This document shows positions 16,160 through 25,902 of a DNA stretch of 64,000 nucleotides, one piece after another. Both the position numbers and the translations under genes were made by a program. Below the pieces are notes generated by a model. It did not search any database, was not told where the DNA came from, and saw only the letters and a program-made list of their open reading frames with translations. This DNA is from DATMBF01 sp035559595 (GTDB lineage: Bacteria; Bacteroidota; Ignavibacteria; UBA10030). Location of the stretch: assembly GCA_035559595.1 (NCBI GenBank), contig DATMBF010000011.1, positions 45,275-109,274 of the forward strand. The letters are read 5' to 3'. Numbering within the stretch: the first letter of the stretch is position 1; each line of letters opens with the position of its first letter.

Positions 16160-16711
16160 CTATGGAACGACGATATCTCGTTCGCCTCGAAGCGTCCCGT
16201 CTTGTTCTTTTGTCATCTTGACGATGCACGAGAAGCTTCCTTTGTTGGCATATCGGCGCACATCCTGCTCGCGCAGATATGGATCGCCATCAAATAGGAA
16301 ATCGTCGATCCACTTCCCTTGTTCGCCGGGAGGGCGGACGATAGCATGAATGTGAGCAGGGTTTCGGCTCCCCGGATATGAACCGGGCTTGATCGTATGG
16401 ATCGTGTATCTGCCCCTTGTGTTTGTCTTTACCCAGCCACGTAATCGCGGGCGTTGCTGGTTCCGATCGGCGTTATGATAAAGCCCCCTTGCATCCGTTT
16501 GGTAAAGATACATCACTAAACCGGCATAGGGTGTTTTGCCGTCTGCCCGAAACATAGTCCCTGTGATGATCACTCGTTCGCCGGGTTCGTTTGCGGGGGC
16601 CAGCATGGCTGTCTCGGTCACATCGGGTGGTAAATCGGGAAACGGGACCTCCGCCTGAAACACTCCGAAAAACCAAGAAGTTGCTGAGACCAGAAGAATG
16701 AAATGAATCAT
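16160..16711 (-). CDS. Intradiol ring-cleavage dioxygenase-like secreted protein
   Basis: 183 residues with a hydrophobic N-terminus (FILLVSATSWFFGVFQA), probably a signal peptide. The core has VIITGTMFRADGKTPYAGL, YQTDARGLYHN, GRYTIHTIKPGSYP and NPAHIHAIV, the pattern of the protocatechuate 3,4-dioxygenase/intradiol family. Two Tyr and the paired His of PAHIH are at the expected non-haem Fe(III) ligand places. Secreted single-domain relatives are known, but their substrates mostly are not. GAGGAGG upstream favours the ATG at 16711 over one seven codons earlier. Confidence 0.85.
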   Translation of the reverse strand: MIHFILLVSATSWFFGVFQAEVPFPDLPPDVTETAMLAPANEPGERVIITGTMFRADGKTPYAGLVMYLYQTDARGLYHNADRNQQRPRLRGWVKTNTRGRYTIHTIKPGSYPGSRNPAHIHAIVRPPGEQGKWIDDFLFDGDPYLREQDVRRYANKGSFSCIVKMTKEQDGTLRGERDIVVP

Positions 16712-16768
16712 TATGACCTCCTCGCTTTCCAAAGTAAGATGTCGGAAGAGGGAGGAAGGTTTACTCGC

Positions 16769-17860
16769 TCAGCTCGCGGAGGGAGGTTTAGAGCTCATGA
16801 GGATCGCAAGCGGTTTCAACGCTGTAATATTCTCGAAAACGATCTTCATGGTTGCCATAATGGGAACGGCAAGGATCATTCCCCAAACGCCCCAGAGCCA
16901 TCCCCAGAAAATCAGAGAAACGAGAACGACAAGGGGGCTCATATTGAGACGGAATGCCATGAGCTTGGGTTCGAGCACATTACCCATCAGTGTTTGCATA
17001 ACAGCAAGGAGGATGAGAACGAGAATCGGGCGGGTCATGGTATCGAACTGAAGGAATGAGACGGTGACCGGCATGGCGATGGCAAAGATTGAACCGATAT
17101 TCGGGATGAAATTCAGGAGGAACGAGAGGAAGCCCCACACCAGAGCAAAATCGACGCCGGTAATCCAAAGAATGAGGAAGGCCATCGCTCCTGTCCCTGC
17201 GCTGACCAGCGTTTTTGTTACGAGATACTGTCGCACCTGGGTCTCGATGTTCGAGATGATAGTGGAAAACTGATTTGCCTGCCGAGCTGGGAATGCCGAT
17301 TTCACCTTGGCTCCGAGCTCTCCGCTGCCTGCGAGCATAAACATCATAAAGAGGAGAATGAGCGTAATGTTGGAAAAAATGTTGATGAGTGTACCCACGC
17401 CGGACGTGATTGCCGAGGTGATCGATGAAAGCTGGAGCGCTTCGTGCCAGCGAATCTCTTCGACATTAAAACCAATGTCAGTTGCGGTGTTTGCAAGCTT
17501 TTCAAAAATCCCCGTGACGAGCAGATTGAGACGCCGTTCGTACTTGGGGAATTCCCTCAGGAACGACTCTGTACTGGAATAGAGGATGAGGGAAAAAAGC
17601 AAGAGAACCAAAGCCATTGAAAGCAAAACCAATCCGAGTGAAATCACCATGGGAACGTTTCGTGATTTCAGCGAAACAACCAGTGGCCCAAAAATGATTG
17701 AGAGGAAAACAGAAATGACGAAGGGGAGGAGGATCGACTGCATCTCATGGAGGACGATCCCCACGGCCAAGACAACGAGAACGCCGATCAGGATGAGCAA
17801 CGGATTGGTGTACTGGGGCTCAGACATGTGACTTCGGGAGTCCGATGGCAAAGGTTTCAC
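16769..17860 (-). CDS. AI-2E/PerM family membrane transporter
   Basis: 363 residues with about seven or eight membrane helices (LLILIGVLVVLAVGIVLHEM, LLPFVISVFLSIIFGPLVV, ALVWGFLSFLLNFIPNIGSI). The FIPNIG and NVLEPKLMAFRLNMSPLVVL motifs are diagnostic of the AI-2E transporter (UPF0118/PerM) family. Substrates vary between members (autoinducer-2, Na+/H+), so none is assigned. The GTG at 17860 overlaps the upstream stop as GTGA, suggesting translational coupling to the spermidine-synthase-like gene. An ATG eleven codons later (17827) is the alternative. Confidence 0.92.
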   Translation of the reverse strand: MKPLPSDSRSHMSEPQYTNPLLILIGVLVVLAVGIVLHEMQSILLPFVISVFLSIIFGPLVVSLKSRNVPMVISLGLVLLSMALVLLLFSLILYSSTESFLREFPKYERRLNLLVTGIFEKLANTATDIGFNVEEIRWHEALQLSSITSAITSGVGTLINIFSNITLILLFMMFMLAGSGELGAKVKSAFPARQANQFSTIISNIETQVRQYLVTKTLVSAGTGAMAFLILWITGVDFALVWGFLSFLLNFIPNIGSIFAIAMPVTVSFLQFDTMTRPILVLILLAVMQTLMGNVLEPKLMAFRLNMSPLVVLVSLIFWGWLWGVWGMILAVPIMATMKIVFENITALKPLAILMSSKPPSAS

Positions 17861-20154
17861 TCACTGGAGGCCGGTCCTTCGCCAATCCTCTGCTGAAGCC
17901 ACGGGAACCATCGATTTGTCATTGCCGGAGAGACGCTTGTGAACGCGTGGCGCAAAAGATGGTATTCGGTACGCGGGTGGTCATCCGTCACCGGTGGTAC
18001 GTTTTCGTAAGCCCCCTTGAGGTCAACTTCGGTTCCAACATACAGGTTCAGCACCTCTTGTGTTCCCAAGGGTGCGCCGGTCTCCGCGAGGTCGTTCCGA
18101 ACATAAGGCGCATCAAAGATTGCAGAGAAGCGATTCTCGTTCACGTTGACCGGCTGGAGTGATCCAATGAGAAAAGCTCCCCCAACGGAGAGAGGGCGAA
18201 AGACGGTAACATGTGGGAAGACATCAAAGAAAGACCTTGTCGCCATCGCAATATCATCCTGACGAGAGCCAAAGTACATCCATTGGCAAACAATGCCTTG
18301 ATTGTTTAGCTTTGCCTTAATTTGTTCATAGAACCCTTTTGAATACAGCACCGTTGTCCCGGCTGCGTTGAACGGCGGGGGTGGATCAATCGTTACGATG
18401 TCGTATGCTTTCTTTGTCAGAAGGACATAATTTCTTCCGTCGTTAATGATAATCCTTCCTCGAGCATTGTTCAGAACTTCGTCGGCGTCAAGATGAAACA
18501 GGTCGAACATCTTCGGAACGGATGGACAAAGTTCGACAACATCAACAGCAATGTCATGGCGTAGTGCGGAGCGGAAGGTACTGCCCATCCCAAAGGCAAT
18601 AATGAGCATATCCTTTGGTTGGGGGTGGATGGCAATTGGAAGGTGCGCCATGAGTTTTGTTTCCGTGACCTTTAGGGTGGTCGCGACGCCGTCAATAAGA
18701 AGCGATGGCGTTCGCTTGGTTGAATCTGTAAAAGCAAGGACGGAGGCCACCTCATCTTCAAAGAATCTGTGTTCGAGACCAGCAGCCCTGACATTGTTGA
18801 GAAGTGATTGCATTGCCCCTGCTTTGAAATGATTCCATTGTCCCGTGGCAATCAATGCAACGACCACGGCGGCCGATACCGCCGCCAGAGTTCGAAACGG
18901 TCGCTGATTCTTCAGCAAGCTTGTTCTAAAGAGCTGGAACACGACGATGGCCAGCACGAGATTGACAAGGCCAAGCACAAACAGACTGCTCACCGTGCCC
19001 AGTAGCGGAATGAACACGAAGCTTGCAGCAAATGCACCGATAATGGATCCCAGCGTATTTGAAGAATATACAAAGCCGATGCTCTTTCCCGGGTTCTTTT
19101 CTCCGCCGACCAGGAGAACAACGAGCGGAAAAGAGATTCCCATCAGAATCGTTGCCGGTACGACGACGAGAATCATGGTCAAGAAACTGCCGCCGACATC
19201 AAACCGAACAAAAAGGATGGACAACAGCGAACAGATGCCAATACCCAGCTGGGAAACAGCGAAGAGAAACCCACGGTTGCGCGGCGCATCAAGATAACGG
19301 TGGAACAACCAACTACCAAAGGCTATTCCGAACAGGTAAATGGCGAGGATGGCGGAAAAGGCATAGACGTACGTGCCCGTCTTCGGAGTGAGGAGCCTTG
19401 TCCATAACACTTGATACGCTATTGCGGTCAGACCCGAAACAAGGTAAAGGGCCAAGATGATTTTTCCAGTGGGATCGAGTTTGAAGGAAGAGGCGCCCTG
19501 ACGTTTTGCCGATGGGTCGCGCCGAGATTCCTTGACCAGTGTTAGAGCAACAGCGCCAACGGCAATGTTGATTGCGACCCCTGTAAGAAACGTGCCCGTA
19601 AGGCCCAGAAGCTCGATCAACACCAGACTGGCCGCAAGAACACCTACGATAGCTCCCGCGGTGTTGACGGCGTAGAGAAGACTTATTCCTTCACCGCCAA
19701 CCTGCTTATGGTGTTTGGCAAAACTCACCAGAGCCGGGAGTGTGCCTCCCATAAGGATCGTCGGGCCGAGAAGCGTTAAGGCGGTGAGCAGAAATTTCAG
19801 AAGGATCAGACCCGCGGTTGGACTTGGTGCATCGGTCAGAAGCGCGTAAACGGGAACAATATACTTGAGGATTGGGAGCGAAAGGGATGCTGTCGCGGCA
19901 ACACCAAACTCCAGCTTCGCATAGAGCCGTACCAGATCGGGCGCTGAGAGTTTGTCGGTTCTGTTTCCAAAGAGGTAGTTGCCAATTGCGAGTCCCCCTA
20001 AGAATGTCGAAATCACGGCAACAATCGATTGGGTCGTGTTTCCGAAAACAAGAAGCAATTGCCGCGTCCAGACGATTTCATAGATAAGTCCAGCAGCGCC
20101 GGAAAGGAAGAAGAGGATAAGGAGAAGATTGGAAGTGGAATTGTTCTTAGGCAT
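17857..20154 (-). CDS. Membrane-fused spermidine synthase-like protein
   Basis: 765 residues. Residues of about 8-460 are a polytopic membrane region with the repeated AAGLIYEIVWTRQLL / LTAIAYQVLWTRLL motif. Residues of about 490-760 are a spermidine-synthase-type Rossmann methyltransferase fold (IAFGMGSTFRSALRH, VDVVELCPSVPKMFDLF, VTIDPPPP). Such fused MFS/spermidine-synthase proteins are common, but their real product is largely unknown. The start at 20154 was chosen because family members begin shortly before FFLSGAAGLIYE and because a promoter candidate lies at 20207-20237. The frame stays open to a TTG at 20238, which would lie upstream of that promoter. Confidence 0.87.
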   Translation of the reverse strand: MPKNNSTSNLLLILFFLSGAAGLIYEIVWTRQLLLVFGNTTQSIVAVISTFLGGLAIGNYLFGNRTDKLSAPDLVRLYAKLEFGVAATASLSLPILKYIVPVYALLTDAPSPTAGLILLKFLLTALTLLGPTILMGGTLPALVSFAKHHKQVGGEGISLLYAVNTAGAIVGVLAASLVLIELLGLTGTFLTGVAINIAVGAVALTLVKESRRDPSAKRQGASSFKLDPTGKIILALYLVSGLTAIAYQVLWTRLLTPKTGTYVYAFSAILAIYLFGIAFGSWLFHRYLDAPRNRGFLFAVSQLGIGICSLLSILFVRFDVGGSFLTMILVVVPATILMGISFPLVVLLVGGEKNPGKSIGFVYSSNTLGSIIGAFAASFVFIPLLGTVSSLFVLGLVNLVLAIVVFQLFRTSLLKNQRPFRTLAAVSAAVVVALIATGQWNHFKAGAMQSLLNNVRAAGLEHRFFEDEVASVLAFTDSTKRTPSLLIDGVATTLKVTETKLMAHLPIAIHPQPKDMLIIAFGMGSTFRSALRHDIAVDVVELCPSVPKMFDLFHLDADEVLNNARGRIIINDGRNYVLLTKKAYDIVTIDPPPPFNAAGTTVLYSKGFYEQIKAKLNNQGIVCQWMYFGSRQDDIAMATRSFFDVFPHVTVFRPLSVGGAFLIGSLQPVNVNENRFSAIFDAPYVRNDLAETGAPLGTQEVLNLYVGTEVDLKGAYENVPPVTDDHPRTEYHLLRHAFTSVSPAMTNRWFPWLQQRIGEGPASSE

Positions 20155-20206
20155 TGGTCGTTCTGTCGTGCGTGATTTATTTGCGGGCGCCACAATCCAT
20201 GAAGCG

Positions 20207-20237
20207 AAAATGTAGGTGATAAAGTACAGAAATGCCA
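20207..20237 (-). promoter_or_regulatory. Promoter candidate for the spermidine synthase-like gene
   Basis: On the minus strand TTG (20238-20236), a 21-base spacer and TACATTTT (20214-20207) fit the TTG-N19..21-TAnnTTTG pattern seen elsewhere in the window. It would give a leader of about 45 bases to the ATG at 20154. Confidence 0.4.
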
Positions 20238-20286
20238 ATGATTTGCGTCAAGAAAAGGAGTGAGGAGGAAAATCAATCTTACACCA

Positions 20287-21168
20287 TTATTTACGTGTGA
20301 TGGTCGTCAGAGTTGTCACGCTGCCGTCTTTGAGCAACCTGCGCACGCGAGGAACCCATTCCTGCCTGTCATCTCCATCGGTATGACGGTATTCCAGCAC
20401 CAGGATGTCACGGCCAAAGACTGCCACGGCGGTGGGCGACCATAAACCCTCACTTGTCAGGACTGTCGAGATGCTGCCGTCCTGCGCGATTCTGAGGACA
20501 CTTCTGCACCCTGATGCTGCCACGTAGACATTCCCGTTGCTGTCAACATCGATGCCTCGGAGATAGGCTCCGAGATGTTCCGCCCATGGAAATGGCTTGC
20601 ACGCGGCCGGATGAACATCCTGAGCGATCGTGAGGATGCGACCTTGCGGTGTTACCTTCCTAACAGCACTGTTCTCCGTGTAGTAAACAGAACCGTCTGG
20701 CGCGGCGGCAATTCCGTTCAGCCACTGGAGCGGTTTCCCTTTTGAATCCGGTGGCAATTCTGCAAGTGCGACCGTCGTCCCCGATGGTGCGAGGCGGTAC
20801 ATTGCTAATATCCCCTCCTTGTCTATCCACGGAAAGAAAAGACTTCCATCTGTTGATGTTGCAATCGGAAAATCGCTGGAAATGATGAGAGGCGGATTGT
20901 TTTCGATCCGGTTAACAACTGCACCCCCGCGAACAAATGCCGGTAGTGATACGTTCGTGAGTTTGTTCTGCTGGTCGAGGGCCAGCCAATGGAATGCATT
21001 TCCAGCTAGGCGTGATAAGTTTCCTTTTGTATCGATCTTCCAGATGCCAGAGCCGGTATCGACAAAATAGATATTACCGAATCGGTCGACAACGATCCCT
21101 GAACCCGGATGGGCATTTGTGACCGCTGTGGGACAGAAAAACAATATCAAGAGCAAAAGAATCACCAT
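20287..21168 (-). CDS. Secreted NHL/SMP-30-like beta-propeller protein
   Basis: 293 residues with a signal or anchor segment (VILLLLILFFCPTAVTNA). Propeller-like repeats follow: GIVVDRFGNIYFVDTGSGIW, NGIAAAPDGSVYYTENSAVR, GIDVDSNGNVYVAASGCRSV. This pattern is that of NHL or gluconolactonase-like propellers, which bind ligands or hydrolyse lactones. No catalytic residues can be assigned. The frame could also start at 21228, inside the upstream anti-sigma gene; the ATG at 21168, right before the hydrophobic segment, gives a standard signal peptide. Confidence 0.75.
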   Translation of the reverse strand: MVILLLLILFFCPTAVTNAHPGSGIVVDRFGNIYFVDTGSGIWKIDTKGNLSRLAGNAFHWLALDQQNKLTNVSLPAFVRGGAVVNRIENNPPLIISSDFPIATSTDGSLFFPWIDKEGILAMYRLAPSGTTVALAELPPDSKGKPLQWLNGIAAAPDGSVYYTENSAVRKVTPQGRILTIAQDVHPAACKPFPWAEHLGAYLRGIDVDSNGNVYVAASGCRSVLRIAQDGSISTVLTSEGLWSPTAVAVFGRDILVLEYRHTDGDDRQEWVPRVRRLLKDGSVTTLTTITRK

Positions 21169-21176
21169 AATGATCT

Positions 21177-22283
21177 TTATGGTACGGTGTTCCACCAGGG
21201 CCCACGCAGTCCGAAAGCATCGAACCATTCGCGCATCATCTGTTCGTCGACCTGGAGTAGTCCCTCTTTTGTCACAGAGGGAGGAGGTGGAATGAATCTC
21301 CAGAGGGCGTTTACGACCTGTTCACGTTCCCATCCAGTAACACGTGGAATGAGGTGCCAGAGGCTCAACGCATCTGTTGGCCCCGCTGTGGCAAGGATTC
21401 GCCTCAGGGAGATCTCACCGCCCGATTCAAAATCGTACGCTCGGACAGCACTTCGGAATGCCTCGTTGGCGTTTTCGCGGATGGGTGTGCCGGGGCCGAT
21501 CCCCGGCCGTGTCTCACAATATGCTCCGGCAGGAATGATCGAGCGTCTTTCAGCGAATTCGAGCGAGACCCATCCGGAGGTCACACGTAGAATTCCGCTT
21601 CCATCTTCCGCCACTAACAAAGTGTACTCACAACCAAGGTCGATCGCCGTTGCCGATGGTGTTTCCACCACGAAAATCCTCGGTGGAGCATTGATGACCG
21701 CATGAATTGTTCCTGCATCAAGAGCAAGTCGGTGAATTTTCCTGCGCGCATCGAGGAGTTTTACGCGGGAACGTGGTTCGACCTCGACGCGACCGATCAG
21801 GCCAATGTCGATGCGTGCCCGGGAGTCTGCGTCTGTCACAAGGATCTGCCCGGTATAGAACGTACTTTTTCCCCTGATTTCAACGTCACCGACTTTTGGT
21901 TTGCCATGCAATGCATGAACTTCCCATCCCTCCTTAAACTCAGAGGCGAGATAGAAACTACCGATCGCAAGAAGAACAGCAGCTGCAGCTGCCGCGAACC
22001 TTTTAGTCCAGGCCCTGACATGCATTCCGTGGTGGAGATCGAGAGGGAGAACTGGAGTCCGATGAGTAATTCGGTTTTTTACTTCAAACCAAAGATCTCG
22101 CTCTGGTTCGATGATGCGAGAAAGCTTTGCTGCTTCGAACAAGAGGGATCTGAGCTGCCGGACCTCCTCTTGGCACTCCCGGCATGATCGAATATGCTTC
22201 TCGACCTCAACCTGTTGTTGAAGCGTGAGGTCTCCATCAACATAATCATTGAGCAGCGGGAACGTTTCTGCGTGGTTCATCAT
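21177..22283 (-). CDS. FecR-type anti-sigma factor with zinc-finger domain
   Basis: 368 residues. The N-terminal zinc-binding anti-sigma motif H30-x3-C34-x2-C37 (KHIRSCREC) is followed by a membrane segment at about 93-110 (AAAAAVLLAIGSFYLAS). A FecR-like periplasmic region of about 125-250 follows (VGDVEIRGKSTFYTGQILVT, RVEVEPRSRVKLL). The C-terminal 100 residues are unassigned. The ATG at 22283 overlaps the sigma factor stop as ATGA, so the two are translationally coupled. It should sequester that sigma factor and respond to an envelope signal. Confidence 0.9.
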   Translation of the reverse strand: MMNHAETFPLLNDYVDGDLTLQQQVEVEKHIRSCRECQEEVRQLRSLLFEAAKLSRIIEPERDLWFEVKNRITHRTPVLPLDLHHGMHVRAWTKRFAAAAAAVLLAIGSFYLASEFKEGWEVHALHGKPKVGDVEIRGKSTFYTGQILVTDADSRARIDIGLIGRVEVEPRSRVKLLDARRKIHRLALDAGTIHAVINAPPRIFVVETPSATAIDLGCEYTLLVAEDGSGILRVTSGWVSLEFAERRSIIPAGAYCETRPGIGPGTPIRENANEAFRSAVRAYDFESGGEISLRRILATAGPTDALSLWHLIPRVTGWEREQVVNALWRFIPPPPSVTKEGLLQVDEQMMREWFDAFGLRGPWWNTVP

Positions 22284-22780
22284 CTCAACATCTCCTTCAA
22301 AAGCTTTCGTGCTCGATGAAGCTGGGCTTTTGATGTTCCTACAGCAATGCTCATTAACTTCCCGATCTCCTCGTGCCGGTATCCCTCGATATCGTGTAAG
22401 ACGAAAACCGCACGGGCTTGCGTTGGCAATTCCCCAATGGCTCGCTCCAAATCCACTCCTGTGCCCGGTGGTGTAACGGACAGCTCGAAGTCCTCCAATG
22501 TCTCATCATCAGCAAGGGAAACTCGCGTTGTTCTTCGTCGTGCCGACCGAATATCGGTGAGCACAACGTTGACAGCAAGCCGATGAAGCCATGAGGAAAA
22601 AGCACTCTCTCCCCGAAAGGTGTGGAGCATCTGCCAGGCTCGAACGAAGACATCCTGCGTCAGCTCCTCTGCTCGAGAGGTCTCTCGACTGAGACGGAGG
22701 CAAAGGGCATAGACACGCCCGACATGGATTCGATAAAGCTCCTCGAATGCATCATGACTGCCGTTCTGGGCCTTTACCAC
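22280..22780 (-). CDS. ECF RNA polymerase sigma factor
   Basis: 166 residues. Region 2 is HDAFEELYRIHVGRVYALCL and ELTQDVFVRAWQMLHTFRGE. Region 4 is AIGELPTQARAVFVLHDIEG with YRHEEIGKLMSIAVGTSKAQ. This is a classic short ECF sigma factor (SigE/SigW type). The GTG at 22780 probably is not the true start: the frame stays open upstream, and the natural N-terminus likely includes a few more residues (SEVSEL). The gene is coupled to the downstream FecR-like anti-sigma factor. Confidence 0.92.
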   Translation of the reverse strand: MVKAQNGSHDAFEELYRIHVGRVYALCLRLSRETSRAEELTQDVFVRAWQMLHTFRGESAFSSWLHRLAVNVVLTDIRSARRRTTRVSLADDETLEDFELSVTPPGTGVDLERAIGELPTQARAVFVLHDIEGYRHEEIGKLMSIAVGTSKAQLHRARKLLKEMLR

Positions 22781-22939
22781 AAGTTCCGATACTTCGCTCA
22801 GTCTCGATGACTGACTTTGCAGAGGATGCCTCCGTGGCCGGGAAGTGAGCTCACCCAGTATGATGACAAGAGAAGTAAAATGGTTGCAACGGAGACGTTT
22901 ACTAAAAAGCTATGGGGTTGGAGGGGGAGAATCAAGGAC

Positions 22940-22970
22940 AAAGCCCGGCCCGCCTCGAGACGAGCCGGAC
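22940..22970 (-). terminator. Possible terminator of the S9 peptidase gene
   Basis: The minus strand reads GTCCGGCTCG, an 8-base loop, then CGGGCCGGGC and TTT. The two 10-base arms pair with G-T wobbles. It lies 21 bases after the stop of the S9 peptidase. The T-run is short, so termination strength is uncertain. Confidence 0.5.
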
Positions 22971-22990
22971 TTCATCGATGAGAATGAGGG

Positions 22991-24940
22991 TTACGATGCC
23001 GTATCCAGCAAGAACTTCTGAATAAACATCACCGTGGTATAGAACTGGTAGTCCTGATTCTTCTTCTTGGCAAACCCGTGCCCTTCATCGTTGGCAAGCA
23101 GATACCAGACCGGGACGCTACGTGCTTTGAGCGACTTGACGATTTGCTCTGACTCGGTCCATGGAACGCGCGGATCGTTCTTCCCCTGAATCACAAACAG
23201 CGGTTTCTTGACCTTCTCAACATTGTTCAAAGGCGCAATCTTCTCGAGGTATGCTTTCATCTTGGGGTCACGCTCATCGCCATACTCGACACGACGCAGG
23301 TCGCGTCGGTAGCTTTCAGTGTTCTGCAGGAAGGTGACGAGGTTGGACATGCCCACGACATCCACGGCACAGCGGATTTTGTCACTGTAAAATGTTGCAA
23401 CGGCCAGCGTGGCGTGGCCACCGTAGCTTCCACCGGTCACTAAGATGCGGTCGCCGTCGAGATCGGGTTGCTGTTTGATCCAATCCAACAGTGCAGCAAG
23501 GTCTTTGTAAGAATCTTCTCGTAAGAATCCATTGTCGAGCTTCAGAAACGTTTTACCATAACCTGACGATCCACGGATATTTGGAAAGATCATAGCGATG
23601 CCCATCTCGTTGAGATAATAATTATTGCGTGCAAGGAATCCGGGTCGGGCCTGACTTTCCGGTCCGCCGTGGATGTTCACAATCACCGGGCGTTTGCCGG
23701 TGAACCGCGAAGGCGGGCGATAGAGGAAACCGGAGATCATCTTCCCGTCGAAGGACTTCCATTTGATGAGCTGAGCTTCAGGGAAGTTGTCGGTGAGAAT
23801 TCCGCCTGTCTCGCTGAACGTCCACCGCTCCACAGTTCCAGTCTTTGGATTGTAGGAATAGACATCCGACGGTGATTTAGCTGTGCTGAGTGTGAACGCC
23901 AGTTCGACGATTTGCGGATGCCAGGAAATCCCGCCGATAACACCGTTCGGCAACTTCGGCGCTGGGAGCTCTTTGCCGGTTTGTGTGTCGAGAATGCGCA
24001 GCACGCCGATGCCATCCTCGTTTGTCACAAAGGCGATCATCGTTCCATCCGGCGAGACCTCGAAATTGTCCACGTCCCATTGGATGTGCTCTGTAAGAAA
24101 CTTGTACTTCTTTGTCGCCAGATCGAAGTACGCAAGACGTTGGAATTCAGAGTTCAGATCAGTCGTGAGGTAGATCCCCTTTCCATCCGGACTAAACTCT
24201 GCCCCGCCGTAGGCAACTTGTTCTTTTCCTTTTGGTGTGAGGAGTGTCTTCGATCCCGTTGCAAGGTCAACAAGGTGGAGATAGCTTTCATTGATGGAAA
24301 CGTATTCGCCGACGAGGAGGGACTTGTCATCCGGCGACCAGTCGATCGCGCCCCAACCCCCGCCTTCAACTTGGAGAACGAGTTTGTTCGTGCCGGGATT
24401 CGTTGGATCCATGACGTAAATATCCCGATCTTTCCCGTTTCTTCGCGTAGATGCATAGGCAATGCGATCACCGGCTGAAGACCAGGTACCGAGGCTATTC
24501 TGCGATCGTCCACCGTCGGTCAGCAGCGAGATAGCTCCTGTTGCGACATCGTAGCGGTAAAGCTGAAACCACTCGCCGCCGCCGACGTCTTTGCTCAGAA
24601 TGATGTAGTCATCACGCTTTGGGTTGAAGCGGGCACCGCCGACCCGGTCGACAAAAAACGTGAGCTGTGTTCGGGCGCCGCCGGGCATTTTCACGTGATG
24701 GATTTGAGGTGTATCACCAAAACGCGTGCTGATGAGCATCTCGCGCTTTGTTGGATGCCAGCTCTGAAAGCCCGCCGAACGGAATTCTGTGTAACGACCG
24801 ACTGCATCGGCTATTGCCTTTGGGATCGGCGGGATTCCGTCGACAACCAGATTGTCACTCGGCAGAATGACATCGGATTGGGCGAATCCGAGTGAAAGAA
24901 CAAAAAGCGTGAACAGCAGAACGTTGGTCAGATGTCTCAT
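22991..24940 (-). CDS. S9 family (prolyl oligopeptidase-type) serine peptidase
   Basis: 649 residues with a signal peptide (HLTNVLLFTLFVLSLGFAQ). The N-terminal 370 residues are a TolB-like propeller (ARFNPKRDDYIILSKDVGGG, VSPDGTMIAFVTNEDG). The C-terminal alpha/beta-hydrolase domain has the nucleophile motif GGSYGGHATLA, a later GKNDPRVP (acidic residue) and NDEGHGF (His), the S9 triad. It should cleave short peptides in the periplasm. The ATG at 24940 follows GGAGGG and was preferred over an earlier start in the same frame. Confidence 0.93.
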   Translation of the reverse strand: MRHLTNVLLFTLFVLSLGFAQSDVILPSDNLVVDGIPPIPKAIADAVGRYTEFRSAGFQSWHPTKREMLISTRFGDTPQIHHVKMPGGARTQLTFFVDRVGGARFNPKRDDYIILSKDVGGGEWFQLYRYDVATGAISLLTDGGRSQNSLGTWSSAGDRIAYASTRRNGKDRDIYVMDPTNPGTNKLVLQVEGGGWGAIDWSPDDKSLLVGEYVSINESYLHLVDLATGSKTLLTPKGKEQVAYGGAEFSPDGKGIYLTTDLNSEFQRLAYFDLATKKYKFLTEHIQWDVDNFEVSPDGTMIAFVTNEDGIGVLRILDTQTGKELPAPKLPNGVIGGISWHPQIVELAFTLSTAKSPSDVYSYNPKTGTVERWTFSETGGILTDNFPEAQLIKWKSFDGKMISGFLYRPPSRFTGKRPVIVNIHGGPESQARPGFLARNNYYLNEMGIAMIFPNIRGSSGYGKTFLKLDNGFLREDSYKDLAALLDWIKQQPDLDGDRILVTGGSYGGHATLAVATFYSDKIRCAVDVVGMSNLVTFLQNTESYRRDLRRVEYGDERDPKMKAYLEKIAPLNNVEKVKKPLFVIQGKNDPRVPWTESEQIVKSLKARSVPVWYLLANDEGHGFAKKKNQDYQFYTTVMFIQKFLLDTAS

Positions 24941-25001
24941 AAACCCTCCGGGGATGTGTTGGGATGAGAAGGTAAAAAGGTGAAGGTGGAGAAGCAAGAG
25001 T

Positions 25002-25895
25002 TCAGTACATCTCTTCAAGTTCTTCAACCGTTCTCGGCCAGTCGTCTTTCAGCAGGCGTGAGAGTGAGCGGTCGGCGAGAATCTTCCCGTTGGTTTGACA
25101 TCTTGGACAGTAATTGCACTCGTTTTCTGCATACACGATTCGCTGAACAGGAGTGCGGCAGACAGGACACGGTCTCCGATATCGCCCGTGCACGGCCATC
25201 TCCTCATGAAATGCCGTCACCTTTTCGGGAAAGCCATTGCCTACCTGCTTGCGGAGTCGGTCAATCCAGAATTTCAGAGTGTTTTGTGTCGCCTCAAACA
25301 AACGACGAATCTCTTGGTCGGAGAGGTTCTTCGATTGTTGTAACGGAGAAAGCCGTGCAGCGTGAAGGATCTCGTCTGAGTACGCATTCCCGATAGCACT
25401 GAAAAGACGGGGATCGGTTAAGCATCGTTTGAGTGTGTGATTTTCTCGCGTGAGGGCGCTGCGGAACTCCTCAAATCGCACAGAGAACATCTCGATCCCG
25501 CCTCTGTCGAATTGCGCAAGGGAATCCTCCCCTCGAATGAGATGCAAAGAGGCGCGTTTCTTGACACTTGCCTCGGTCACCAACAAAGTCCCGACGTCGA
25601 AATCGAATGCTGCAAGTCCGACCTTCCCCGGAGGTTTCGTTCCCCGTTTCTTCCAATGAAACCTTCCGGCGATCATCAGATGGAAGACCAGAGCAAGATC
25701 GTCTTCGAGTTTCCATACAATTCTCTTTCCAATCCTCTCAAAGCCGCGGATGAGTTTTCCTTCTGCTTCTCGCAATGGCGGATCGACACTGCGCAAGAAG
25801 AACGGTGCAGTAAGGTTGATCTTTTCGATGCGGGCGTTGAGGATGCGTTCCTGGAGTTTCTCGATGTATAGAGTCAAGTCGGGGAGTTCCGGCAT
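25002..25895 (-). CDS. Formamidopyrimidine-DNA glycosylase/endonuclease VIII (Fpg/Nei)
   Basis: 297 residues. It begins PELPDLTLYIEKL, providing the catalytic Pro2-Glu3; the usual LPEVE is LPDLT here. It has the helix-two-turn-helix region (IGNAYSDEILHAARLSPLQ) and a C-terminal zinc finger C-x2-C-x16-C-x2-C (CPVC ... CNYCPRC). The enzyme excises oxidised bases and nicks the abasic site in base excision repair. The small DUF2007 gene lies seven bases upstream on the same strand. Confidence 0.92.
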   Translation of the reverse strand: MPELPDLTLYIEKLQERILNARIEKINLTAPFFLRSVDPPLREAEGKLIRGFERIGKRIVWKLEDDLALVFHLMIAGRFHWKKRGTKPPGKVGLAAFDFDVGTLLVTEASVKKRASLHLIRGEDSLAQFDRGGIEMFSVRFEEFRSALTRENHTLKRCLTDPRLFSAIGNAYSDEILHAARLSPLQQSKNLSDQEIRRLFEATQNTLKFWIDRLRKQVGNGFPEKVTAFHEEMAVHGRYRRPCPVCRTPVQRIVYAENECNYCPRCQTNGKILADRSLSRLLKDDWPRTVEELEEMY

Positions 25896-25902
25896 GGGAG
25901 AG